Made by a program: the position numbers and the translations under genes. Shown here piece by piece: positions 49,787 to 59,492 of a DNA stretch of 64,000 nucleotides (positions are counted from its first letter, which is position 1; each line of letters opens with the position of its first letter). Source of the DNA: Carettochelys insculpta (lineage: Eukaryota > Chordata > Testudines > Carettochelyidae); NCBI RefSeq assembly GCF_033958435.1, contig NC_134150.1:35149501-35213500 (forward strand), read 5' to 3'. A model generated the notes under the pieces. It ran no database searches. It was not told the DNA's origin and was given only the letters and a program-made list of their open reading frames with translations.

Positions 49787-50075
49787 ATATCAGAGAGGTA
49801 GCCATGTTAGTTTGTATCTTCACAAAACAAAAAAGCAGTCCTGTAGCACTTTAAAAATTAACAGTATTATTTATTCGATCTGAAGAAGTGGGTCTGTCCC
49901 ACAAAAGCTCATCACCTAATAAATTATTTTGTTAGTCTTTAAAGTGCTACAGGACTGCTTTTTTGTTTTGATAGAATACAGACTAACACAACTAGCTCTC
50001 TCTGTTACTATTATTTATTAGGTGATGAGCGTTTGTGGGACAGATCCACTTCTTCAGATCTGGAGAATCTGTTGT
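49787..50075. mobile_element. Complex of plus, minus and plus SINE pieces (fold-back)
   Basis: Seen: a plus head and body (AGAGAGGTAGCCATGTTAGTTTG .. GTAGCACTTTAAAAATTAACAG, 49787-49865), then a full minus copy (ATCTGAAGAAGTGGGTCTGTCCCACAAAAGCTCATCACC .. ACAGACTAACACAACTAGCTCTCTCTG, 49878-50005), then a plus tail (ATTATTTATTAGGTGATGAGCGTTTGTGGGACAGATCCACTTCTTCAGATC, 50010-50060). The arms can pair over more than 70 nt. Confidence 0.82.
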
Positions 50076-50284
50076 GAAGGATTCTTGATCTGTTCAAAGA
50101 GCCAAAATTCAATGTTTCAGTTTCGGGAATGCTGTGGGCACTTAATTCTCTTTAGACCCCTCTGGAAACTGCAGCCGGTACAATTCAGCTGAGATGCCAT
50201 TGGATCTGGAAACCATAGAGTTTTGCTTCCTTTGAGAGATGCTGCTGGGCAGGGACAGCAACCTGATAGGACCCCAATCAGGAT

Positions 50285-50655
50285 GTGTCTACAGTGCATT
50301 GTAAACCAGGTCTATCAGACCTAGGCTTGTGAACATACAATTTCTAGGTCCTTGCTTGATTGTCCACTTTGCATTGTAAGTCTGGGCTACAGTTGCTGGT
50401 CTCAGGTTTCATGACTATGCTAATATATCCCTACTGCACTCAGGTCAGTTGTTTGTGCTGCAGCCACACTGCAAAATGACATGGCTTGGGCTTGTGTCAT
50501 AGTGAGACCCAAGCCCTTGCCAACCCCACTAGCAGGGTCCTTGGACCTGAATGCTCATTGACTTAAGTCAGGCTGAGCTGTGCATGGATATAAGGGTGGC
50601 TTGGGCTCACACCTGAGTCAGAACCTGGGCTTAAAGTACAGTATAGACATATGCC
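50285..50655. mobile_element. MITE (TGTCTACAGTGCA ends), probable
   Basis: Seen: ATGTGTCTACAGTGCATTGTAAACC at the left and GGGCTTAAAGTACAGTATAGACATATGCC at the right as imperfect inverted ends. The middle has AAGCCC/GGGCTT blocks. No duplication called. Confidence 0.5.
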
Positions 50656-51049
50656 TAGAGTTTTAGACTCTTGAAGGAAAAAAATATAGAGCTGGGAGAA
50701 ACAGGGAAGAAATACTATTGTGTGGTGGGATTCTGTACTTTGCCACTGTTGTAGATACACTAATGGAGTTGCAGGGAGAGAGGCTTTGGGGTATGTTTTG
50801 CATCATCCAGAGCAAATGGGAAAGGAAGAGGAAAGAGCCATGGGGAAGCCTGAAGTAAAAGGTGGTCTTGAGGCAGTACACGAGGACGGGGTGATAAACT
50901 CTCTGGTTTCTGTCATAAGCTTGCATATGGCTACCTCTCTCGTGACCATTGAGAATTCAGCAGTGTGCTGGAACTTCATGATGGAAATAGCACTGTGACA
51001 CTGGAGGACTACTTCTAATTCATTTATTTTACTTTAGCCCAAAGATGTC

Positions 51050-51076
51050 TTTTTTTTTTTTTTTTTTTTTTTTTTT
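51050..51076. repeat. Poly-T tract (27 T)
   Basis: Uninterrupted T run. Possibly the A-tail of a lost minus-strand retroposon, but no body is recognisable. Confidence 0.95.
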
Positions 51077-51410
51077 GCTTATGATTATGAGACAGATGCA
51101 GAATCTCAGCTATTTGAGATATTATCCCCACTAAGCTTGTCAGAGCCTCCCTGCCTTCCAAGAGGTGGGTGAGTGGAGGGATGCATATGGTTATATGTGT
51201 GTGACAGAGTGAAAGATGCAAGGGAAGTTGAAAATGCTTAATATTGTCAGACGGATCTTCCTGGTATGTTTTAGCTCTCTGATGTGTAAACTGTTGTGCA
51301 AAATATACAACAGGTGATGATATTTACAACGTTCAGGTAATAAATTTGAATTAAGAGACTAATACTTGCATTGAGCCCAGCCACCTCCCTCTTTGTCATC
51401 CAAAAAATAG

Positions 51411-51514
51411 CTGCTCCGACTTATTGGATAAGTAAACTGGAAGAGATTGAAGCAGCTGTCAAGAAAATTGTCAACACGTCGTATTTCCTTCCAGATGTAG
51501 CTCAACAACACCAG
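51411..51514 (+). other. Exon-like segment E (speculative)
   Basis: Seen: the acceptor-like CCTCCCTCTTTGTCATCCAAAAAATAG and donor-like CACCAG|GTTTCA bound 104 bp open in one frame, peptide ISKLEEIEAAVKKIVNTSYF. Phase 1 in, phase 0 out. Not recognised. Confidence 0.18.
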
Positions 51515-51952
51515 GTTTCAGTTAAGGGGTTTTCTTACTGTAATTCTTATTAAGGCTATTTTGCAGATAAAGGGACTGATTCTGATCCCACACTGCTGAC
51601 TTTGACAATTTATTTCTGATTTACAATGGGGTAGTCAGAAACAGTCTGTGTTTTTCTCCATTGCTAATATTACCTTTTCCACTCCTCCATCAAGCTGCTT
51701 TCAGTCTGCATTATCTACAGAGTTTGTCCCCATAATATCACAATACAGCAAAAGTCATAATTACCACCAGGATCTGAATGAAAAAACATCATAGACAAAC
51801 CAACCAAGGAAACAACAATTTATTTTGGTAGCACATTTTGGTATTGATTAAGGTCCTATATCTCATAAATGGCTTTTGTACAGAATGCACAGTATTCAAA
51901 ACCCAGTGTAGACAAGCCCTGAGATGCTGTGTTCATAATCAGGCAAACAAAG

Positions 51953-52153
51953 GTTAAGCCAGGGTGGAAAAAATTGGACATTGATTTCCTGAAGATGACC
52001 TTGAAAACTGCAGATCTCAGATACAGTGAACTATGGGACTGTGCAGTAGTACATTTCCCACCAGAGTCATTTAAAAAACTGAAAGGTGCATCATTTTCAC
52101 AATTTGTCCCTTACTCAGAAGGTGATGATAGTGGTGACTTTGTGTTAGTCTGA
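51953..52153 (+). other. Exon-like open segment F ending in TGA (speculative)
   Basis: Seen: an open frame from GTT AAG CCA GGG TGG to TGA at 52151-52153, peptide pieces KPGWKKLDIDFLKMTLKTAD and SEGDDSGDFVLV. The upstream acceptor is poor, and a MITE end (CAGTGTAGACAAGCCCTGAG) lies just before it. Not recognised. Confidence 0.17.
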
Positions 52154-52559
52154 GATTACTGAAATGAAGAATTTTGTGGTGTGTGTCAGAGTGTCTAACT
52201 CAGATTTTTTTTTTTTTTGGTCTGGACTTCACTCCAGTTTTAAGATAATTGCTGCAATAAACTTCTCCCCAAAATGAAATTGACTTCTGAATGAAATAAT
52301 TATTCCTCCATTGCTTACCAAACTGGCTCCTCTCTGTTTTAGTGCATTGCTAAGATCTTTTGCACAGTTTATGGAATAGGGGGTGATTGGGGCTTCTCTC
52401 CCCATCAGCAAATCAAAAAAAAAATATCAAATAAATGAGACAATACTAGGCTAGATGGAAAATAAGGCTGATGGATGGATTGTATTTTGATTGGCAAATT
52501 CAGTTAAGCTTTATATTTCCTCTACTTTTAACAGTGATTCATTTTAATTGGTAAGTTAA

Positions 52560-53000
52560 GAGCATAAAATATGGCCGCACCAGTACAATGTTGCGAGCAG
52601 CTGCCTAGGTTAGTTAAAAGTCACCAAGGCAAAGATCAGTGCATAGCTCTTGCTAAACAGCCTCAATATCTCGCTGCTTTGTCTGTGTTTCAGACTTACT
52701 GCACTGTGCCTGATAAAACAATAGCCAAAGAGAAGCAAGAAGTGGATCTGTTGACAGCCCTGACAGATCAAATTCATAGCCAGCGCCTGTGAGCCTTGCA
52801 AGGGGGGGCTGCTTAAACAGAGCACTCCTTTGATTAACAGGAGATTGGGTGACACCTTTGGACGTCAGAGCTGTAGTCAAGCTTGGAATTAGAGTTGGAG
52901 GGTCAAAGAGATGAGGTTTTAAAGGCTGACATGTGATCCTCACCTTCCCCTACCCCTCCCTCCTTTTGGCTTTGACACAAACATGCCTGTCCTTTCTTGC
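52560..53000. promoter_or_regulatory. Candidate intronic enhancer with TCF/LEF-like motifs
   Basis: Seen: three TCAAAG/CTTTGA cores within about 150 bp (CTTTGATTAA near 52829, GGTCAAAGAG near 52901, GGCTTTGACAC near 52968), plus GACGTCAG at 52861. The tract is free of recognisable repeats. Motif density is suggestive only. Confidence 0.25.
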
Positions 53001-53748
53001 AGTTTCATTTTGTTTAAGCACCAAACTAGCTCTGTATGGTGATCTGATCATATGCTTAACTGCAGGGTTTCTAAATCCATCTTCTCAGCTTCCCAGTCTC
53101 TTCTAGCTTTGGTGATTCTCTTTACCGCAAACTGCTGCTTGCTGGAGTTGGTCAAGTCTCTGCAGATTTTGCTGCTTGCTCTATTATTGGTGCAAGGGGA
53201 GGGGGGAATTATTCATGCATTTTGCTCCACAGTTGGTCAGAGGTTCTTAGATGTTAATTTTTATTTTCACTAATAATTGCTATTTTACATGTTGTAGCAA
53301 TTACAGCATAACTATTTTTAAAAAGTCTATTGGAAAAGAATGTTCAGCCCCTTACACACATGCGCTCTTTTATATTTTGGAGGATATTTATCTTTCAACA
53401 TGCACTGTAGGTTGAAATCGACTTTTTAAAAAATCCATAAAAAATCTTTCCTGCTGCATATTCATTCTAAATTGTGCTGCTTTGCATTTGTGACCATTCG
53501 TGGGATCTAAAGAGGCCACTTGGTTATGTCATAAATTGATCTCATGTTTCCTATGTTGCAAGACTTAGAGAAATTGATGTCATGCTTAAAGTGCCTTGAC
53601 GTTCTTCAAAACATCACATTTTGTTGTTCTGTCATTGTACTGCTACTTGTCCATTTATTTTCATTCTTTCTTTACTGAATGAATGTGAGACACAGGATGT
53701 AACAATTGTCTGTTACACTTCAGAAATCCAGTCATTTTTCAAACCTTC

Positions 53749-54149
53749 TGTGATGGGGTTCTGGGGTCCCCCAAGCTCTGCACCCTGTCCGCAGGCAGGA
53801 GAGTCTCTCACTCAGCAGGAGAACAGCAGGTTTATTAGCCGACAGGACACAGCATCGTAGAGAGGAGTCAGTACAGCAGGCAGAGACAGCCAGTCCCATC
53901 CATGTTGAGGAGAGGAGGCCCCGAGGGGCCCCCAGAGCTGGGGCCTGGCCCCCTCCTTTGTCTCGCTCTCCCTCAGCCCAGACTAACTGCTTCCAACTCC
54001 CAGTTCCAATTCAAACCCCTCAGGCTCCACCTCCTCCTTTGTCTGCAGTACAAAGGTGTTACCTGGTTGTCAGGGTTACCCTCAGCAGGAGCCCCACACC
54101 CTCTGTGAGCCCCTCACACACACACACAGGTATCCCCCACTCCATCACA
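53749..54149 (-). mobile_element. Solo LTR of an endogenous retrovirus
   Basis: Seen: TGTGATGG .. CCATCACA perfect terminal inverted repeats bounding 401 bp, with an exact 5-bp duplication CCTTC on each side (53744-53748 and 54150-54154). AATAAA lies on the minus strand (near 53830), giving minus orientation. No internal viral genes adjoin, so it is a solo LTR left by recombination between two LTRs. It has the C-rich filler seen in turtle LTRs. Confidence 0.92.
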
Positions 54150-55839
54150 CCTTCCAAGATCAGGGTAGGCACCATTTGATCTGAGTCAAACTTTTGGTCT
54201 AAAATGAAAGACTCACGTGTTCTTGGTTTTTAAATTTTGTGAAGTGATCTACAGCCTTTGCTTTCAATTCAAAAATACTATATGACTGGTGTCATTGTAA
54301 CTGAAATACTTAAAATATAGCTGATGAGCCTACAGAGTTCTGGTTGCACCATCTAGCCTGGAAGCCAGAGGTAGAATTGGTGTTTTCTGGCAGCAGATAT
54401 ATAGAATTGCATCCAGTCAGTTTGTACCTTTTGAAACTCTCATATAATCTGGGCCATGTTACAGTGGGGACCTTCAGCTGCTGGGCCAGGAATAACATGT
54501 GAGGCCCTTGCCTTGGGTAAAACAAGTGAATTGCTTCTTTGACAGGTATGTTCTAGCTTTATCTGTTTTAGGTATATAGGACTCACTCCTGCAAGGTCCT
54601 GAGCAGTCCTGAGAGATGGTCAGGGTCCTCAGCTGCCACTGACTTCAGTGGTTGTTGAGAGACCACTTTGATGGGCTGAGCCCCTAGAACGTAGTTCAAC
54701 TCATGGTGAAGTCAGTGCAAGTTTTTCCGTTGACTTCAATGGGAATCTGAACAAGCTTTCGTAGATGAGGGTGACAAAGTGTCTGCATTGAACATTTTTT
54801 TTTTCAGTACTTGTGCAGAGTGCAATTCATAAAGCTCCTTTAAAATTTTTGTGAAGAAAGACTCTTAAAAGATGTTGGAAAAAATGTCAAGATATGAATT
54901 TTAATACTGGAGCTACGAGGGACTCAATAATTGATAATAGGAAGCAAGAAGTTTTGACCACAAGGTCACTGGTTAAATCCTGGCTAGCTCAGCAGAGACC
55001 AGAAGTTGTTGCTCAGTAAATGTTTGTCAATGGTTGATGCAAAATTTGTTTCGTGGTTAGTCCGGGCTGAGTGCCATGTCACAGTGACGCTACCAAAACA
55101 GGCACCTTTTGTTGGGTGTTTCAGCAGAGAGGCCAGAACTTGAGCAGAGTAGCTTAGAGGTAATCTCTCCAAGGAAAGGTGATGTGGAGGAAGATGGGAA
55201 TGCTTTGAAAGGGCTGTCAGCAGGCCTCTTTTTTGAGCATTGAATTCATGGTGGGGAGACAATACATGTTTTGAAATTAATTCATATGTATGTGCTTTGA
55301 GAGAGGACTCTCCAGTTTTGTCCTGTCTCTACTATAAGATGCATTGAGTGGCTTAATTAAGATGTGTGGTACAGTTTTTATACTTCAGTGACTTCTGCCA
55401 TCTGTGGTAAACTGATACCAAACTTAACACAATTTGTCTGCTTATCTAGATTTCATATTAATGCAGGATTGTTATGTAGCAGAATGAACTGGCATGCAGC
55501 TAGCTCAAATGTTCATTTTCATTGTGGCAAGGGGAAATAATCTTTAAAAACGACAGAACGCTATTCGAAAAGGAAATACAAGCTAGGTGAGATGGTATCT
55601 TTCGGCTCAATTGATGTTGGTGAAAGGGACAAGCTTTTGAACTCTCCAGAACTCTCGCATATCCTCAAACCAACAAGACTATACTGAATTCAAACAGGAA
55701 CATTAGAAAGCTCTACCAAATGTGCACTGTACAGTCCTGACTTGCTCAGCATTCTAGAAAACTAACATTCAGCTTTCACATTGTCAAACTGTGACTAAAA
55801 ACTTGCCTATGTACAAACCCTAACTATCCTGATGTAAAT

Positions 55840-56003
55840 TCCATATGCCAGATTCTTAGCTGGGCTGCACCAGAATAACTTTGTTGAAGTAAGCTAGCTC
55901 ACCTAATAAATTATTTTGTTAGTCTTTAAAGTGCTGCTTTACTGCTTTTTTATTTTGTTGAAGTCAGTGAGGTACTGAGATACACCAGCTGAGAATCTGG
56001 GCA
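55840..56003. mobile_element. Short palindromic repeat split by a SINE fragment
   Basis: Seen: outer arms GCCAGATTCTTAGCTGGG and ACCAGCTGAGAATCTGGG are inverted. Between them, a minus SINE piece (55891-55953, CACCTAATAAATTATTTTGTTAGTCTTTAAAGTGCTG) is flanked by TTTGTTGAAGT at 55880-55890 and 55954-55964. The host repeat is restored by removing the insert and one duplication. Confidence 0.8.
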
Positions 56004-57173
56004 CTTCACTGCTGTTCGTACAACAGCAATTTTCAAGATGGTGTATGTTTTTTGGAAGGTGTGTTGTACAGTATGTTTAACTGCTGTAAAGTGCCCCGTG
56101 CGTATACTGTACTATTTAGGCTGTAATTAATAATTACAAGGTACTTTCAGAGGCTATGTGCTCAGGAGTCTGAATTACAGTGTAACGCATGGTTTTTTGA
56201 ATTCAGATTAATATTGGCTTAGAATACCCAGTAGAATCTCTCTTAAGCAACCACTCAAGTGATCAAGGAAAAACTATTTTCCTCGCAGAAACAGGCTGTC
56301 TCTAATAAAAGTAGTGCAGCAATTTTCTCTGAACTTCAGAATAGTTTGGGATGGCCTCAGAAGAAGAGAGCCCAACAAGGACTGGGTCTCTTGTACAGGT
56401 TTTACACTGTGAGCCTGGGGATATTTTCTAAGTTACTGTTAATAGAAAGAAAGAATATGATTTCTATTCAGGTTAGCAAATAACTTTTGATGCATTCCAC
56501 CAAGACTTGACTTGGCATCATTTTTCTTTGTGAATCCAACCAGTCTTGCTACACAACTCCCTTCTTAATAGATCTGTTCCTCGTGGAGGACTTGCATTGA
56601 AAACTGTCTGATTGGAAACCCTTGACTAGAAAAACACAAGGAAACAGCATTTATAATATACCCAGAAGGCTCCACATGGCAGTGTACACTTTACAAAAGA
56701 AGTAATTATGCAAAAACACTTGCCAAGAACAACAGGGTTTAGGAATTTATGAGTCATTACCAAAGCATAATGACCAAAGTTTGAACTCTGCAAGCAACTG
56801 AGAGGACATTTAAAACAATTTGCATAGTGAGATCTAAATGGCAGCTAAGGTGTAGTTTTGTGCATAGTTTGACTTGGTAAAAGTCTGTTTTCTCTTGTGA
56901 GAAACTGAGAAGCTCAGAGATTTATCCAGGTCACACAAAGATGGGCCCAGTTGTTACCTGTCTTTAAAAACACAAATGTTCTATTAAGTTTCTGGTCATC
57001 AACTAATTTTTTTTTTCACTTCAGATTGAGAGAGGGTTTAAATCTATGCGTCAAAAATGAGCCATCGCTAAGCATTATGACATGTAGACTTCTCTGTCAC
57101 AATTTTAGCATCCGAGTCTCTTGTGCATGGCTTATCACTTATTGGAAATGTTCATCTTCCAGGAAGACAACAA

Positions 57174-57610
57174 GGCTGGGTCTACATGTGCCCCTTCCTT
57201 TCGAAAGGGGCATGTTAATGAGCAGGTTTGAAGGATGCTAATGAGGCACTGCAATGAATATGCAGCACCTCATTAGCATAATGAAGGACACAGCGATTCG
57301 AAAGTGCGGCTTTTGGAATCGCGCGCCGCCCGTGGAGACAGGACCTTCCGAAAGGACCCCCCACAGTTTTTGAAAGCCCTTCTTCCGATCACAGATAGGA
57401 AGAAGGGCTTTCAAAAATTGGGGTGGGTCCTTTCGGAAGGTCCTGTCTCCATGGGTGGCGCACGATTTGAAAAGCTGCACTTTTGAATTGCCGTGGCCGT
57501 CATTATGCTAATGAGGTGCTGCATATTCATTGCAGTGCCTCATTAGCATCTTTCAAACCTGCTCATTAACATGCCCCTTTCGAAAGGAAGGGGCACGTGA
57601 AGACCCAGCC
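57174..57610. mobile_element. Long palindromic MITE (437 bp)
   Basis: Seen: the left arm GGCTGGGTCTACATGTGCCCC and the right arm GGGGCACGTGAAGACCCAGCC pair, and the inverted symmetry continues almost to the centre (near 57392, GATCACAGATAGGAAGAAGGG). Internal landmarks such as TTTCGAAAGG and CTAATGAGG occur in both arms. Flanks share CAA. The two strands therefore encode near-identical chance peptides (for example RTFRKDPPQFLKALLPI), which is a signature of the palindrome and not of genes. Confidence 0.9.
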
Positions 57611-57959
57611 CAAGAGAAAGGGCTGGGTTTTTAAATTTTGTTGGTTCTGGGGAGAAGCCAATTGAATTTTAATTCTGTCAGTTTTTTCAAAAGGCACACC
57701 ACAGATAGTTCATAAGCATGTATGTCTGCTTAGTTGTGGGTTTTGATTGGTCTTTCTTTTACTTCAAGTTCTCTAGACTGGCCTAAAAATATGCCTCAAG
57801 TGCTGTCCTTTTGGGTCATTATTTGCAAAAATGAGCAGTACTCCATAGCAGCCATGCAGGATGTGGTTTCTGTAGTAACAAGTTGCAATGACATGGCACC
57901 CGAAAAGTAATTTGTTTTTATATGTTTTCTTCTTTTATCTTTTTTTCTGCTTGGTAGGT

Positions 57960-58843
57960 CATAGAATCATAGAATGCTAGGACTGGAAGGGACCTTGAGA
58001 AGTCATCGAGTCCAGTCCCCTCCTCTCATGGTAGGACCAAGTACTGTCTAGACCATCCCTGATAGACATTTATCTAACCAGTTCTTAAATATCTCCAGAG
58101 ATGGAGATTCCATAACCTCTCTAGGAAATTTATTCCAGTGTTTGTCCATCCTGACAGTTAGGAACTTTTTCCTAATATCCAACCTAAACCTTCCTTGCTG
58201 CAGTTTAAGCCCCTTCTTGTTCTATCCTCAGAGGCCAAGAAGAACAAGTTTTCTCCCTCCTCCTTATGACACCCCTTTTAGATATTTGAAAACAGCTATC
58301 ATGTCCCCCCTTTAATCTTTTTCTTTTTTCCAAACTAAACAAGCCCAGTTCTTTCAGCCACTCTTCATCGGTCGTGTTCTCTAGACCTTTGATCATTCTT
58401 GTTGCTCTTTTCTGGACCCTTTCCAATTTCTCCACATCTTTCTTGAAATGCAGTGCCTGGAACTGGACACAATACTCCAACTGAGGCCTAACCAGTGCAG
58501 AGTAGAGCGGAAGAATGACTTCTTGTGTCTTGTTGACAACACACCTGTTAATGCATCCCAGAATCATGTTTGCTTTTTTTGCAACAGCGTCACACTGTTG
58601 ACTCATATTTAACTTGTCATCCCCTATAACCCCTGGATCCCTTTCTGCCGTACTCCTTCCTAGACAGTCTCTTCCCATTCTGTATGTGTGAAACTGATTG
58701 TTCCTTTCTAAGTGGAGCACCTTGCATTTGTCTTTATTAAACTTCATCCTGTTTACTTCAGATTATTTCTCCAGTTTGTCCAGATCATTTTGAATTTTGA
58801 CGCTATCCTCCAAAGCAGTTGAAACCCTTCCTAGCTTGGTATC
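57960..58843 (-). mobile_element. CR1 LINE, 5'-truncated 3' end with ORF2 remnant
   Basis: Seen: the left edge CATAGAATCATAGAATG is the reverse complement of the CR1 terminal ATTCTATGATTCTATG repeat. A minus-strand frame of 180 codons (58205-58747) reads FNKDKCKVLHLER, YSALVRPQLEYCVQF and KLERVQKRATRMIKGLE, the conserved C-terminal part of CR1 reverse transcriptase. The element is truncated near 58843. The frame is fairly intact, so the insertion is not very old, but a partial ORF2 cannot be active. Confidence 0.95.
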
Positions 58844-59170
58844 AGATCTTTTGGTTTGTGTAAGTTAACAAAAGTTATCAGTGCCCATCTGTAAGAAATG
58901 CACGTGAGATGATCTCTTCTTGAGGTAATGTCAATTAAAAATCCACTAGTCCTAGCCACTAATCAGATGGTTTTAGAACTAGAATTACCGCATAATCCCT
59001 CAACCTGATATAGAAAACTGTTCTGCAGGTCTGTCTTTCCCTCTCTTCCCCCCCTCGCTTATTTGGCAGCAAAGCTGATTTCTGTCTTGAAATAGTATGA
59101 TGACAAGCAATGGATTAATAGGAAATGGACCAGGTCTCAGAAATACCACCAAAATATATATTTCTACCTT

Positions 59171-59184
59171 TTTTTTTTTTTTTT
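59171..59184. repeat. Poly-T tract
   Basis: About 16 T preceding GATAGGGATACC. Confidence 0.85.
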
Positions 59185-59231
59185 GATAGGGATACCAGAC
59201 TGGCACTCAGAGCTGCTGGGGAGAGCATATT

Positions 59232-59345
59232 GTCTGTTTGTATTTATTTACTTTTCAGGGTGCATTTGCTCCATTGTACTAGGAGCTGTACTAACTTGGA
59301 ACCGGAAGATGGTCTCTGCCCTGAAGAGCCTACAATCTCAGCCAA
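59232..59345 (-). repeat. CORE-SINE/L2-like 3' tail repeat
   Basis: Seen: TGTATTTATTTACTTTTCAGGGTGCATTTGCTCCATTGTACTAGGAGCTGTACTAAC .. GGTCTCTGCCCTGAAGAGCCTACAATCT, a decayed copy of the unit at 41760. Confidence 0.6.
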
Positions 59346-59406
59346 GGGTGGCCAGCCAGTTAGAAAGCAAGAGTCAAAATAGCTATGGATAGAGTGCAAA
59401 GAGCCA

Positions 59407-59411
<5 letters not shown>

Positions 59412-59490
<79 letters not shown>
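59412..59490. repeat. (AC)39 microsatellite
   Basis: 79 bp of uninterrupted AC. It should be highly polymorphic. The minus strand gives a Cys/Val repeat frame that is an artefact. Confidence 0.97.

Positions 59491-59492
<2 letters not shown>

Noticed and set aside
57238..57486. Two near-identical peptides encoded on opposite strands
   Set aside because: A necessary result of the 437-bp palindrome, not homologous genes.
58205..58747. 180-codon minus frame as a host gene
   Set aside because: It is the C-terminal piece of CR1 reverse transcriptase inside a 5'-truncated LINE.
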